The notes: generated from the sequence alone by a model not told the origin. Positions 55,451 through 64,000 are shown, numbered from the stretch's first letter. The stretch: 64,000 nucleotides of DNA from Pseudomonas syringae KCTC 12500 (GCF_000507185.2 NZ_AYTM02000002.1:5739501-5803500); one strand, 5' to 3'. Numbers and translations: made by a program.

Positions 55451-56401
55451 TTATGCAGCCGGAGTGAGTTCGATCATCACGCCAGCAGTGACCTTGTCGC
55501 TGGCAGAGTGCTTGACCCAGTTGGCGGACGAGCCGACAGCAGCGAGCGATGGATTCGCACCGCCGGCAGTTTCCTTCCAGCTGTAACCCAGAACATCGAT
55601 GTTCACGACGCCTTCAGCGCGGTAGCCGATGCCGAGGTTTTCCTCATCGTTGACTTCATAGGAGCGGAAGCCAGGCGCCTGGGATTCGGTGATGGTCACG
55701 GCGCTTGGCAGCAGGCCGAAGATCACGTCAACCGGGGCGGTATCGGTAACCAGTACCGGCTTGCCCAGGGTGCCTGGCAGGCCGCCGTAGATCACGACAC
55801 CCGCCTCTTCGTACAGCTTGTTGGTGATGGCTTCGTCGACGATGTCGAAGTATGCCGACGAGTGCATGACCCACAGCGCGATACGGCCGAATTTGTCGCC
55901 GAACTTGCGCATGCCGCGAGTCAGCGTCTTCTTGCCGTCGGTCTCGATGCTGGCTTCAACGACCATTGCAGGGTTGGAGCCGATCGAAGCGCGCAGCGCG
56001 GCAGTTGCGTACTGCACGAAGCCTTCAAGGGTTGCGTCTGCAACGTCTTGGCCGATGATCTGGGAGAACTCGTCTACCGGGCGACCGCGACGCTTGAACG
56101 CCTCTTCGGTCGTCTGATACGGGCCGTACTTCCACGGAGCCTTGACGCCGACTGCCTCACCGGCGCCGATTTTCTTGGCGACGACTTTGGCTTCGGAGTT
56201 GACGTCACGGTGATCCAGCGAACCTGCCAGCTTGTAGAAGGCACGTTTGCGGAAGTCGCCTTCGATCAGCTCGTTGTCGAGGATGATTGCGCCGTTGGAG
56301 GACGCGTTGAAGATGTCTAGGTTGTCCTGAACACGTTCCAGGTATGCGGTCTGAGCCTCATCGTTGTAGATGATCAGATCGCTGTTCACAGTTGTTGCCA
56401 T
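55451..56401 (-). CDS. Major capsid protein
   Basis: 316 residues of probable HK97 fold. An N-terminal helical part (AYLERVQDNLDIFNASSNGAI, outline) precedes a central EDANTRKV-like domain and a beta-rich end (NLGIGYRAEGVVNIDVLGYSW). It is the strongest candidate for the head shell because it directly follows the scaffold gene and precedes the connectors. An E-loop-like region lies near residues 80-110. Confidence 0.8.
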   Translation of the reverse strand: MATTVNSDLIIYNDEAQTAYLERVQDNLDIFNASSNGAIILDNELIEGDFRKRAFYKLAGSLDHRDVNSEAKVVAKKIGAGEAVGVKAPWKYGPYQTTEEAFKRRGRPVDEFSQIIGQDVADATLEGFVQYATAALRASIGSNPAMVVEASIETDGKKTLTRGMRKFGDKFGRIALWVMHSSAYFDIVDEAITNKLYEEAGVVIYGGLPGTLGKPVLVTDTAPVDVIFGLLPSAVTITESQAPGFRSYEVNDEENLGIGYRAEGVVNIDVLGYSWKETAGGANPSLAAVGSSANWVKHSASDKVTAGVMIELTPAA

Positions 56402-56413
56402 GGGTGAATCCCC

Positions 56414-57142
56414 TTACTTGGGCAAATTGAGGTATGCGGTTTGGCCGTGCTTGCGCTGGTAGTCGCGCTTTTGCGTGGCTGTCATTTCGGAGCGCTTCAG
56501 TGCAGCCTGGCCGCCACCCCCGCCCGGGGCATTCGTACCCGAGGCCCTTGGCCACAGGTGAGGAGCGCTTTCGCGCAAGGATTCCGCCCATTCGAGCGGG
56601 GTCAGAGGGGTCTTGCCGTCCTTGCCGAGAATGGTCTGACCAGACTCATCAACGGCGACCGCTTCGCCCTCTTCGTTCAGTGAGAACACGCCTTTGGCGC
56701 GCAGGATGATGTCGTCGGTTGCTTCAGGCAGCGCGCCGGCTTTGAGGGCTGCACCGCGCACCGAGTCGCCCAGGACCTTGCCCTGGAACTTGGCGGCGAA
56801 TGTTTCAGCCTTCGTCGCGCGCTCGCTGATTGCCTTCAACTGCTTCTCATAGTCGCCTCGCAGACGCTCGGTGCGCTTGTTGAATACCTCGTCCACCTTG
56901 CCCTCTGTAAGCAGCTTGGTTTCCTCGTCCTGACCGGCGCGGCTCAGCAGCCCTTTGACGGCGTCGATGTCGATGCCCTCAAACTGGGTTTCGAACTGAG
57001 TCAGCTTGGTGGAGGTGTCTTTCAACTTCCCCAGCAGCTCGGTATTTTTGGTCTTCAGCCCCGAAACGGATGCTTCAACGGCAGTCGCGATAGCGGCCTT
57101 GATTGCCGGGTTTTCCAGGTCGATTTCGTTTTCTTCTGCCAC
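56414..57142 (-). CDS. Capsid scaffold protein
   Basis: 242 residues from GTG 57142 (AEENEIDLENPAIKAA). Long charged helices run in the middle (LKDTSTKLTQFETQF; RTERLRGDYEKQLKAISERA), and the Gly-rich C-terminus (NAPGGGGGQAALKR) ends in a basic capsid-binding tail. This is the standard scaffold profile upstream of capsid. An alternative start at 57184 lacks an RBS and overlaps the upstream terminator. Confidence 0.75.
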   Translation of the reverse strand: MAEENEIDLENPAIKAAIATAVEASVSGLKTKNTELLGKLKDTSTKLTQFETQFEGIDIDAVKGLLSRAGQDEETKLLTEGKVDEVFNKRTERLRGDYEKQLKAISERATKAETFAAKFQGKVLGDSVRGAALKAGALPEATDDIILRAKGVFSLNEEGEAVAVDESGQTILGKDGKTPLTPLEWAESLRESAPHLWPRASGTNAPGGGGGQAALKRSEMTATQKRDYQRKHGQTAYLNLPK

Positions 57143-57184
57143 GGTGATGCACCCCTTGGGTTTGTTCGCCCGCTTTGCAGGCAT

Positions 57185-57207
57185 AAAAAAACCCGCCGAA
57201 GCGGGTT
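57185..57207 (-). terminator. Intrinsic terminator upstream of the scaffold gene
   Basis: On the minus strand AACCCGC-TTCG-GCGGGTT is followed by five further T. It is a compact perfect hairpin at the end of the small gene 57225-57536. Confidence 0.75.
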
Positions 57208-57224
57208 GATAATGAATGTCCGGT

Positions 57225-57536
57225 CTAACCTGGCAAAAATCGATACGTGAAAGGCGCGAGTCGCTCCACTCTTACGAGGTCACCCTTATGGAGGCCGTGC
57301 TGGTCCAGGAAAGCCGTAACGAAGCGACGTTTACGCTGGCGAAAGATTTTTTTATCAGAAACGATAAAGTCCTCCACGGTCTCAATATTTCCGTAGATCA
57401 CGTAAGCCTTTCTCGAAGAACTCTCTGACTTTTTTGTACCGCCAATGATCTCCGGTTCAAACCAATCGAAAATATCCGAAAGCAGGATGTAGTTACGTTT
57501 TTTGTTGGTTTGCAGCTTTATGATTTTGTAAGTCAT
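57225..57536 (-). CDS. Small basic moron protein between head genes, unknown function
   Basis: 103 residues, Lys/Arg-rich (KLQTNKKRNYILLSDIFDWF; KKIFRQRKRRFVTAFLDQHG). It interrupts the portal-scaffold order, ends in its own terminator and has composition unlike the head proteins. It is probably a moron. No family is recognised. Confidence 0.55.
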   Translation of the reverse strand: MTYKIIKLQTNKKRNYILLSDIFDWFEPEIIGGTKKSESSSRKAYVIYGNIETVEDFIVSDKKIFRQRKRRFVTAFLDQHGLHKGDLVRVERLAPFTYRFLPG

Positions 57537-57632
57537 GACGGAGGTCCAAAGATTCCAGCCTCGATAGTTTCAAGGAGGGCGGCCCAATTCAATCATTTTC
57601 GCTGTTACCAATCCGCTACCGCATTTGAAGGA

Positions 57633-58718
57633 CTAAATACCTGCACGCTCGAATGCCAGCGGCTCAAGCTTTTTCATCTGTTCCAGCGTGAGCGGCTTGA
57701 AATTGCGGTCGAGCTGCAGCTCAGAGAAGCGCTCAAGCGTCAGTCCGCCATCACGGAACAGCTTGGCGCGGGTTGGGCCAAGCGCCTGATACTGAAAAGC
57801 TGCCGGCTGGAGCTTGAGCCAATCGTAATAGCTCAGATCGGCTGCCACTTGGCCTCCGCCGTCCGGCCCCACCGAGGCGCGGGTAGCATCCTTGCTGAGG
57901 AATTTGGTCCATTTGGTCACAGGAACGAAGGTAGTCCGGCACCTGATATGGAACGGGGGCCGCGGCCCGGAATCGACTGGGAAGCGACGCTTATCCATCG
58001 ACCTGCAGGTCTGGGTTGTCTTGCTATCGAGTGTGGCGACGATCTCAATCTCGGCGACTACATCAGGATTGGCCTTGATCGTCTCCATTCGGGCCTGCGA
58101 GGCGACGTGCTGCACAGCCGTGTGCACGACTGCACTGGCATTGCGCTTGGTCGTTGCCAATATCCCGTCGCTGTACCCAGCAGCCTTGGTACCGCGAATC
58201 TTGCGGATGACCTGAAAGTTCGTCTGCCCCTCGAAGAATCCCTGCCTGATGGCACCACTGACGCGCTCGCGTTCGGTAGTTGCCCAGTCCTTGATGAACG
58301 GCTCCAGCAGCTTGCCGCCGCCGTTGTCGCGCACGCTGAGCGGGTTGTTGAGCACCGCCGAGCGGATCGCGCGCGCTGGCGGTACCACTGCATCAAAGGT
58401 GACACCCACAGGGGCGGACCGGGATAGCGCCGTCGCTTCGAACTGAGCCTCGTAGTTGGCCAAGTCGATCAGATCAAGGTTCAGCGTGGTGGTATAGCGG
58501 TCGAAGATGCCGAGCAGCAGGCTGTCGACCTCGTCGAGCAGCTGGTTCAGCCGCTTGATGTTGTACTCGCTCAGGTCGGCATTGGTGAGCTGCTCGCGCA
58601 CCGCCCGGTCGATCTCCTTGAGAAAAGGAGCGAATTTCTCGACCTCTCCAGCCTTCAGTTGCTCCAGAAACACCGAGTGCCGAATCGTGGCATCAAGTAC
58701 CGCTTGGTTGACGGCCAT
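57633..58718 (-). CDS. Minor head protein (SPP1 gp7/Mu gpF-type morphogenesis)
   Basis: 361 residues. The family signature near the C-terminus is CRSMDKRRFPVDSGPRPPFH then IRCRTTFVPV, containing the Cys/His and PPFHxxCR pattern. The N-terminal part is helical. It is needed for head assembly and DNA packaging. It overlaps the end of the portal gene by 26 bases. Confidence 0.8.
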   Translation of the reverse strand: MAVNQAVLDATIRHSVFLEQLKAGEVEKFAPFLKEIDRAVREQLTNADLSEYNIKRLNQLLDEVDSLLLGIFDRYTTTLNLDLIDLANYEAQFEATALSRSAPVGVTFDAVVPPARAIRSAVLNNPLSVRDNGGGKLLEPFIKDWATTERERVSGAIRQGFFEGQTNFQVIRKIRGTKAAGYSDGILATTKRNASAVVHTAVQHVASQARMETIKANPDVVAEIEIVATLDSKTTQTCRSMDKRRFPVDSGPRPPFHIRCRTTFVPVTKWTKFLSKDATRASVGPDGGGQVAADLSYYDWLKLQPAAFQYQALGPTRAKLFRDGGLTLERFSELQLDRNFKPLTLEQMKKLEPLAFERAGI

Positions 58719-60114
58719 CGTTTAAGTCCTCGTCATCATCCAGGCCGAGGTTGTCGGTCTGTTCCTGAAGCTCTCCGTCTATCTGCTTGTCGGTTCGCTC
58801 CGGTGCGATCAGCCCCAACTTGCGCAGGTACCCGCGCAGATCGGCTTTGGCAAACCCGCCGCTCTGCCATAGCTGCACAAGCGCGGTGATCATCTGCGGG
58901 TCCGCGCTGAGCTCGACGAACTCCTGATTGACCAGGTAAGCCGTCTTGCCGGTGGCGCCCAAGAACTGAGCACACCAACCCAGCGCTCGGGTATAGGCCT
59001 CGTTGACGTTGGATACGCAGATCGCGAGCACCGACGTGGACGCCGACTGGTCGCCTCTCGACTCTGTAGCCGTCTTGGCCGTCATCGACGACACAACCAT
59101 GCGTGCGCCCAGCTCAATCATCATCTGGTTCTTGTCGGCCATCGCCTCTTTCACCAGCGTGTTGGGCTGGGGCTGGGCAAAAGCAAACGTTTCGCCAGCA
59201 GGCACAGGGATCGGAGCGCGGGAGCCTACGTAGACGCCTTCTTTGCGCGCCATTTCGAGCCATTGGTCGTCGACGCCGCTGATCCATGGCTGAGCCTGGC
59301 CACACCAGAACACGCTGTCCTCGTAGTCCGCGCTGTTCCGATAATGGCCGAGGTTGATCATAGCGATGTCGTAAAGCGGCGACTCGTCAATGCTTGGGTC
59401 GTTGTTCTGCGCGCCGATGAAAGTGAAAGGGATCTCCTTGAGACGTCCGCCCTTCCCGGCTGGCATGTACTCTTCCACAACCTCAAGAGGGCCACCGCCG
59501 CGCGGGCCTTTACGACGCCAGACGCGACAAACGTACAGTCCATCCTCGCCAAGGGCCAGCTCGCGAAACTGTTCAGTGCACTTCAGCCCAAACCCATCTG
59601 GCTCTTCGTTCATCTCACGCAGAACAACCATGATCAGGACGTTGTGGCCGTCCACCATACCGGTGCGCCAGTTGATGACGTCTTCAGCCGTGTAAGTGAG
59701 GATGACCGAATGCCCACCGATGCCGCTGTCCTCGTGGAAGTCCACGAAAAGACCATGACGACCGGCTTCCAAGACCTTCTCAAGCGAGCCTTGCGACTGC
59801 TGATAGATGCTCACGCCTGCGCCGTTGGCATTGTCCTGCAGGTATTCAAGGTTCTTGGGGACCGTTAGCGTGGGGTCTTTGTGGAACGCCAAACCAATCA
59901 GCCCGTTTCGGGTGTGGCCGGTGGCGTTCTTGAACACCGCGCGCTCGCGGTACGCGTTGTTGCGCTCGACGTTCTCTTCTGACTTGTCGTGTCGGTTGAT
60001 GTAAGGCAGCCGGTCAACAACACGGTGCTGGCCAGCACAGACGTCGCGCACAGTAAGCCAGCGATCCAAAGCCTCGATGTATTCGGGCCGTTTGAAGGAA
60101 ACGTCATTATTCAT
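58693..60114 (-). CDS. Portal protein (DUF4055)
   Basis: 473 residues. The conserved opening RPEYIEALDRWLTVRDVCAG, ERNNAYRERAVFKNATGHTR and the later DYEDSVFWCGQAQPW match the DUF4055 portal family. As the dodecameric portal it forms the DNA entry pore in the head. It overlaps terminase by 4 bases and the minor head gene by 26. Confidence 0.82.
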   Translation of the reverse strand: MNNDVSFKRPEYIEALDRWLTVRDVCAGQHRVVDRLPYINRHDKSEENVERNNAYRERAVFKNATGHTRNGLIGLAFHKDPTLTVPKNLEYLQDNANGAGVSIYQQSQGSLEKVLEAGRHGLFVDFHEDSGIGGHSVILTYTAEDVINWRTGMVDGHNVLIMVVLREMNEEPDGFGLKCTEQFRELALGEDGLYVCRVWRRKGPRGGGPLEVVEEYMPAGKGGRLKEIPFTFIGAQNNDPSIDESPLYDIAMINLGHYRNSADYEDSVFWCGQAQPWISGVDDQWLEMARKEGVYVGSRAPIPVPAGETFAFAQPQPNTLVKEAMADKNQMMIELGARMVVSSMTAKTATESRGDQSASTSVLAICVSNVNEAYTRALGWCAQFLGATGKTAYLVNQEFVELSADPQMITALVQLWQSGGFAKADLRGYLRKLGLIAPERTDKQIDGELQEQTDNLGLDDDEDLNDGRQPSGT

Positions 60115-61412
60115 CGGGCGTATCCCAGGGCTAGAGAGGTGACCGGTTTTATGATCGGGTACTCGCGGTGGATGAAATAACCGCCGCCATCGTTCGCGTG
60201 GTCGTTGCCTTGTGATTTGTCGGGTTCACCGTTGGCCGCCCAGACCTGCTGTTCGAGGCCATCGGCATATGTCGGGCAGGTGAAAGGGTTGACCAGGTAT
60301 CGGCGCTCGCCCTGCGCGTTGCAAAACATCGCGTTCATAGCGTTGATTCGATCCTTCACCGGAGGGTTGGCCGCAGGGGCGATCACTGTGAAGCCTGCCT
60401 GCTTGAGCATGGCGATATCCGTGACGCTGGCATTGACTGACTTGCGCGAGTCGCCGGAGGCGTCTGGGTAAACCCTGACTTCGCAGGTCTTGATGTACTT
60501 GTCGCCATCGTGGCGCCAGTAGCGTTCCTTGATGCGTCGGATCATGTCGGGCGTGTCGTAGCCGTCCACGAATTCGTCCACGGCTCGGGGCAGGCCCTTG
60601 TCACGCTTCACATGCGTGATCGCTGCCATCTTGCCGACGTTGAAGTCCATGCCAATGAAAAGAGGCTCACCGACCTGGACCGTGTCGAAGCACTGGTTCA
60701 GTTTTCGGTCATAAGCGTGGTAGATCGACCCAGACGTCAGGTTGACGAATTGGCCGTTCAGGTACGCCCTGATCAATTGCTCTGGGTACGACTCCATCAG
60801 CGAAGGGATGTAGTCGTCCGGCAGGTTCAGCTCGTTGTCGAAGGTGCTCGCCTGGATGAGCCCATACATCTCCTTGAGCGCTGGCTTGTCGCGCAGCTGC
60901 TTCACGAACTGCAGGAAGACGAACTTGAAGCCTTCCGGTGTCGTGGTGACATCTACGCCGTTCTTCAGCCCGGGCAGGTTGTAACGCATTCGCGCGATGA
61001 TCTTGCGCCAGGCTTGCTGCGCCTTGATCGAGGTCAGAACGTCCAGCTCGTCGACCAGGGCGTGCCCTACCTTGAAACCAACAATGGTCTGCGGCTTCTC
61101 CATCGAGCGACAGATCACGGTGCCGCGATACTGCCGACCGCTATAGATGTGAACCTCATGGTTCGCCTGATTGATCTTTGTCTTCAGGCCCCACTCGTAA
61201 GCCACCTCCTCCATCGTCGGATAGAAGATGTCCCGGATCTGCGGATAAGTCGGTGCGAAATAACCGGCGTTGACACCCGGCCACTCCATGAAGTGCTTGC
61301 TCAGCGCCGAGCAGCCGACCCACGTCTTCCCAGAGCCGAAACCGGCCACAAATGCACGAAACTTGTGGGGCAGCAGCAGGAATTTCGATTGCGGGACGTT
61401 AAGGCTGGGCAT
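60111..61412 (-). CDS. Terminase large subunit
   Basis: 433 residues. The ATPase part has Walker A AGFGSGKTW and Walker B ALVDELDVL. The nuclease part has Asp residues in FIGMDFNVGKM and RVYPDASGDSRKS. It packages DNA into the head through the portal. It overlaps both neighbours by 4 to 14 bases. Confidence 0.92.
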   Translation of the reverse strand: MPSLNVPQSKFLLLPHKFRAFVAGFGSGKTWVGCSALSKHFMEWPGVNAGYFAPTYPQIRDIFYPTMEEVAYEWGLKTKINQANHEVHIYSGRQYRGTVICRSMEKPQTIVGFKVGHALVDELDVLTSIKAQQAWRKIIARMRYNLPGLKNGVDVTTTPEGFKFVFLQFVKQLRDKPALKEMYGLIQASTFDNELNLPDDYIPSLMESYPEQLIRAYLNGQFVNLTSGSIYHAYDRKLNQCFDTVQVGEPLFIGMDFNVGKMAAITHVKRDKGLPRAVDEFVDGYDTPDMIRRIKERYWRHDGDKYIKTCEVRVYPDASGDSRKSVNASVTDIAMLKQAGFTVIAPAANPPVKDRINAMNAMFCNAQGERRYLVNPFTCPTYADGLEQQVWAANGEPDKSQGNDHANDGGGYFIHREYPIIKPVTSLALGYAR

Positions 61413-61860
61413 CAGGCTTCCTCGCGTCCACTACGTCGACCTGGATGCGAGTCGGAATCGCCGGCTCTTCGCCCGGCTCATCCTTGCGGTGACGGTTGAC
61501 GTACATATCGCCGGATTCTTTAGCAGCCTGTTCCAATACCTGAAGGGCCAGCGCCAAGTTGCGCATGCCCTCTGCTTTCTCAACGATCCTGCCGAGGGCG
61601 CGCAGCCGATAGGCCCGGTTGGCAATCGGAATCTCTGCCGTGTCTTCACGGAAACGCTTACGTGTGTCGTGAAACAGCGTCACCCATCTGGCCGCTAGGG
61701 TTGCTCCAGCTCGTTTGGTTGGGTCGTGCGACTCACACTGCTGGCGTGATATCTCAATGCTGAATTCTTGTTTGACCTGCTCTACAACTTGCGAGGGAGT
61801 GTCGAAGCAAGCCAACGCCTGAACGATGAAGCTCTTCACCTCATGCTTCAGGGCTGCCAT
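61399..61860 (-). CDS. Terminase small subunit (DUF2280)
   Basis: 153 residues. The DUF2280 start MAALKHEVKSFIVQALACFD is followed by a helical HTH-like DNA-recognition region (TPSQVVEQVKQEFSIEISRQQ, outline). It recognises the packaging site for the large subunit. Confidence 0.8.
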   Translation of the reverse strand: MAALKHEVKSFIVQALACFDTPSQVVEQVKQEFSIEISRQQCESHDPTKRAGATLAARWVTLFHDTRKRFREDTAEIPIANRAYRLRALGRIVEKAEGMRNLALALQVLEQAAKESGDMYVNRHRKDEPGEEPAIPTRIQVDVVDARKPDAQP

Positions 61861-61891
61861 AGGTTGGATTCCGTCTAATGCCTGTCAAATT

Positions 61892-62515
61892 TCAGGCCGA
61901 CTTGAGCAGACAGGTTCCGCAGGCCCTCGATATATTCAATTTACCTACCTCAGCAGGCTTGTTTGCAGCGTCGACCAGCAGCTGGACGTCTGGGCTTGCC
62001 CCATAGCGACGAACCACACCGACGAACTCTTCGACGTCATGACCGCGCATCTCCAGCTTCGGTAATCCGTCTTGCGTGAACTTGGGAGCACCGTACTGAT
62101 CGGCCGCCTGAGCGATGTGGTAGAGCTCATGCTCGACCAGTGCGCAGAAGTCCGCATCGCTGCACTGCGAGCAGTAATCGGCGGCCAGGGTGATGATGTA
62201 GCTCGGTACGTAGCCGAACCAGTCACGCATCTGCTGCTCCATCCGGGCCTTCTGCCAACCACCGGCTCGGAACGCAACCTGTTCGGCCTGGCCCAGCACT
62301 GTGCGACCTTGCTTCGTGAATGCAGATGAAGCCCACATGATGCAGATGTCAGCATCGATCAGATGAGCATGGTCTTCGTTGTGGATGGTGCCAGTGTCGG
62401 CAAGGATTTCGCTCTGCACCCAATCCCACACGCCTTTCGCTGGCACAAGCCGCATGAACACATCTGATTCTTCTGACCCCCTCAGCAATTCGGCTGGTGG
62501 CGTTGGCCTATTCAT
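61892..62515 (-). CDS. Phage putative metallopeptidase
   Basis: 207 residues with a zinc motif HELYH in ALVEHELYHIAQA, flanked by conserved acidic residues, as in the PhageMetallopep family. It lies just upstream of the small terminase on the same strand. The start ATG 62515 follows GGGAGGGA. Substrate and role in the phage cycle are unknown. Confidence 0.75.
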   Translation of the reverse strand: MNRPTPPAELLRGSEESDVFMRLVPAKGVWDWVQSEILADTGTIHNEDHAHLIDADICIMWASSAFTKQGRTVLGQAEQVAFRAGGWQKARMEQQMRDWFGYVPSYIITLAADYCSQCSDADFCALVEHELYHIAQAADQYGAPKFTQDGLPKLEMRGHDVEEFVGVVRRYGASPDVQLLVDAANKPAEVGKLNISRACGTCLLKSA

Positions 62516-62632
62516 GCTCCCTCCCAGGCGAGTTGCTTGGTGGTAGTAAGTGAATTCAGATCACTAAAAAAGGATTGAAGTAATGGCCGTTTGCCGGTAT
62601 TGATGGGAATCATCAAATGCAAGGAAGTAGAA

Positions 62633-62833
62633 ATGTCTACGACAATTCATGCAGCAACGCTTAACAGTAATAATGCCGCCTATGACACCAGCGACAAGCG
62701 CGCTTTCGCTGTCGGTATAGCTTTAGAGCTAATAGCGGCCCGCGCCTCAAGCTCTGCTGCAGTTGATTTGAGTCAGGAAATAGCAAGCCTTTCGGATTAC
62801 GCAGATAAGATTCAGGCGGCTCTAAAAGGCTGA
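62633..62833 (+). CDS. Small prophage protein on the opposite strand, unknown function
   Basis: 66 residues (STTIHAATLNSNNAAYDTSD, then an Ala/Leu-rich helix). ATG 62633 has AAGGAAG upstream. It reads against the late genes, so it is expressed separately. No family is recognised. Confidence 0.5.
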   Translation: MSTTIHAATLNSNNAAYDTSDKRAFAVGIALELIAARASSSAAVDLSQEIASLSDYADKIQAALKG

Positions 62834-62847
62834 TCCATCGTGCCGCA

Positions 62848-63294
62848 CTAAACCTGCGGCACACCCTCTTCGCGAATGCTCAACATCCTGACCTTCCCGC
62901 CCGTGCCTGTATCCCGCTTCTTGGCCATCTCTACCGCTTCGGATGCAGTGGTGCCCATATCCATGGCCGTCAAAGCGAATGGTGAGCCGCTGCCGATGGC
63001 GTCTACACGATCGAGGTCCAAGGCCGACTTCCAAAATCCAGTTTTGTCGTCATAACCGATCAGGAAAAGCTTTCCATCATCAATGGCGTAACCAGACGCT
63101 TCCACCTGGCTGCTTGCGACAGTTCCAAAGTATCCAGCTATCAGCGCATCAAAATCGCAGGCGCAGCCTGTGCAGAGGAACTCAACACCGTTGACGGTCT
63201 GCAGCTTCTCGCAGTCATCGTCACTGATTGTCGTGCCTCTTGTGGTTCGCGAGTCATAGGCGATCACGCCGTCTTTGTAGGCAATGGTCGTCAT
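62848..63294 (-). CDS. Ntn-hydrolase/20S-proteasome-like phage protein
   Basis: 148 residues. It begins MTTIAYKDGVIAYDSR, so Met removal would expose an N-terminal Thr, the nucleophile position of proteasome beta/HslV subunits. The GSGSPFALTAMDMG segment matches the family's glycine loop. Such proteins occur in Pseudomonas phages near packaging genes. Activity is unproven. Confidence 0.7.
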   Translation of the reverse strand: MTTIAYKDGVIAYDSRTTRGTTISDDDCEKLQTVNGVEFLCTGCACDFDALIAGYFGTVASSQVEASGYAIDDGKLFLIGYDDKTGFWKSALDLDRVDAIGSGSPFALTAMDMGTTASEAVEMAKKRDTGTGGKVRMLSIREEGVPQV

Positions 63295-63413
63295 GTTGAG
63301 ACTCCGATGCTGCTAAAAGTTATCGATGATGCATGGGCCATGCATTTAAACTGCTGCGCTGAACGACTTTGCTGAAAATCTCGCGACTACCGATCCAAAA
63401 AAAGAAGGTGTGC

Positions 63414-63734
63414 ATGAACGGCTTTCAAATGTTTACCGTCGGAATCCCGACGTTTTTTCTTTTGCTTAGCGTTGCGTTAGCAGTGGCCCACTCAACAAAA
63501 CCCACCAGAGTTTTAGGCTACTGGCAGAGCCTGACGGGGAACTTCGTGATGGGGGTCGGTGCAGGGATTTCTGTCGTTTTCGTATGGAAATTCTGCGTTG
63601 CTAGCGGATACCCCGGCCGTCTCGACATTTATGCGCTCGCTGCTTCGCTGTCTAACGCTTTATTTTATTCAGCAGCAGTGTTGGGCAACTGCGCTCGCTC
63701 TATTAGCGCAAAACGTAAAAAACAGGAGCCATGA
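63414..63734 (+). CDS. Small integral membrane prophage protein
   Basis: 106 residues with three hydrophobic segments: TVGIPTFFLLLSVALAVA, FVMGVGAGISVVFVWKF and ALAASLSNALFYSAAVLG. A basic C-terminus (SAKRKKQEP) would be cytoplasmic. ATG 63414 follows GAAGGTG. A holin or an exclusion membrane protein are options; nothing decides between them. Confidence 0.55.
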   Translation: MNGFQMFTVGIPTFFLLLSVALAVAHSTKPTRVLGYWQSLTGNFVMGVGAGISVVFVWKFCVASGYPGRLDIYALAASLSNALFYSAAVLGNCARSISAKRKKQEP

Positions 63735-63753
63735 AGCAGGAACAAAAACCTGG

Positions 63754-63888
63754 TCATTCAACCTTGCAGTTCGGCCAAATCGACCGGGCAAAGGCAAGCG
63801 CCCCTGCGTGATCGAGGGCGCACTCAAGAAGGATCATCGGGAATGGTTTGTGCTCGGGCGTCGTGACCATCCAATTCTTTTTGGTCAT
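63754..63888 (-). CDS. Very small prophage protein
   Basis: 44 residues: MTKKNWMVTTPEHKPFPMIL at the start, then a helical end. ATG 63888 has GGTGAGTG upstream and lies 6 bases from the end of the preceding frame, consistent with an operon. It overlaps no other gene. Function is unknown. Confidence 0.45.
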   Translation of the reverse strand: MTKKNWMVTTPEHKPFPMILLECALDHAGALAFARSIWPNCKVE

Positions 63889-63894
63889 GATCAC

Positions 63895-64000
63895 TCACCA
63901 TCGAGGGGTAACTGTTACTCGTCCGCGCAAGCGCCGGGTGTAGACCTCTTCACGGGCAGGACGCTTTGCTATAACAGGGTTGGGCGCGTAGACCACAATG
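63895..64000 (-). CDS. Partial basic prophage protein at the window edge
   Basis: Only the C-terminal 34 residues are inside the window (...VYAPNPVIAKRPAREEVYTR, then RLRGRVTVTPRW and TGA at 63895). They are basic. The start and family lie beyond the right edge. Confidence 0.4.
   Translation of the reverse strand, partial: IVVYAPNPVIAKRPAREEVYTRRLRGRVTVTPRW

Overview
The window looks like a Pseudomonas chromosome, most probably from the P. syringae group. The grounds are a Pseudomonas-type trehalose synthase, GC-rich coding with the usual codon bias, sigma-54 control of an aromatic gene set, and short palindromic intergenic repeats typical of pseudomonads. The assignment rests on recalled family features, not on a search.

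Layout. (1) 1-7.5 kb: an aromatic or phenylpropanoid set with an AAHS-type MFS importer, an outer-membrane SphA/MetA-type porin, a CalA-like alcohol dehydrogenase, an aldehyde dehydrogenase, and a divergent XylR/DmpR-type sigma-54 activator. A -24/-12 promoter is readable in the divergent gap. A palindromic MITE-like element and REP-like hairpins lie between importer and porin. (2) 7.5-12.5 kb: treS, a LysR gene broken at a homopolymer, a DJ-1/PfpI protein, and a GlxA/FtrA-type AraC regulator. (3) 12.5-24.7 kb: ten consecutive minus-strand genes, mostly overlapping or closely packed, that form a specialised-metabolite operon. From the promoter end they encode a cupin, a MetRS-like enzyme, an FAD amine oxidase, a leaderless PBP-fold protein, an N-hydroxylase, a fused SbnA-SbnB 2,3-diaminopropionate synthase, an FAD/NAD(P) protein, a LysE exporter, an Fe-type alcohol dehydrogenase and a beta-lactamase-fold esterase. 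Cupin, MetRS-like protein, N-hydroxylase and FAD oxidase match the parts of the hydrazine (N-N bond) machinery known from Streptomyces s56-p1 biosynthesis (Spb38/Spb40). Here the cupin and MetRS parts are two overlapping genes, and they sit with a diaminopropionate synthase. Two phased palindromes lie just upstream. (4) 25-33.7 kb: a tyrosine recombinase, an orphan Xre/MbcA antitoxin-like gene, acuI-acuR with two matching operators, a nitronate monooxygenase, modABC behind a ModE-like palindrome, a poxvirus-type topoisomerase IB, and tRNA-Leu(UAA).

(5) 33.7-64 kb: the left part of a lambda-like siphoprophage that starts beside tRNA-Leu. Head and tail genes run on the minus strand from the terminases (about 61.5 kb) leftward through portal, minor head protein, scaffold, capsid, connectors, tail tube, the G/GT frameshift pair, tape measure, tail tip L/M/K/I, and host-specificity protein J. 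They continue through fibre proteins and a lysis cassette (GH19 endolysin, Rz with an embedded Rz1) to an SGNH-hydrolase tail protein. Morons interrupt the late operon. A perfect LexA box precedes the plus-strand gene beside the tRNA. The prophage integrase, repressor and replication genes must lie beyond the right edge.
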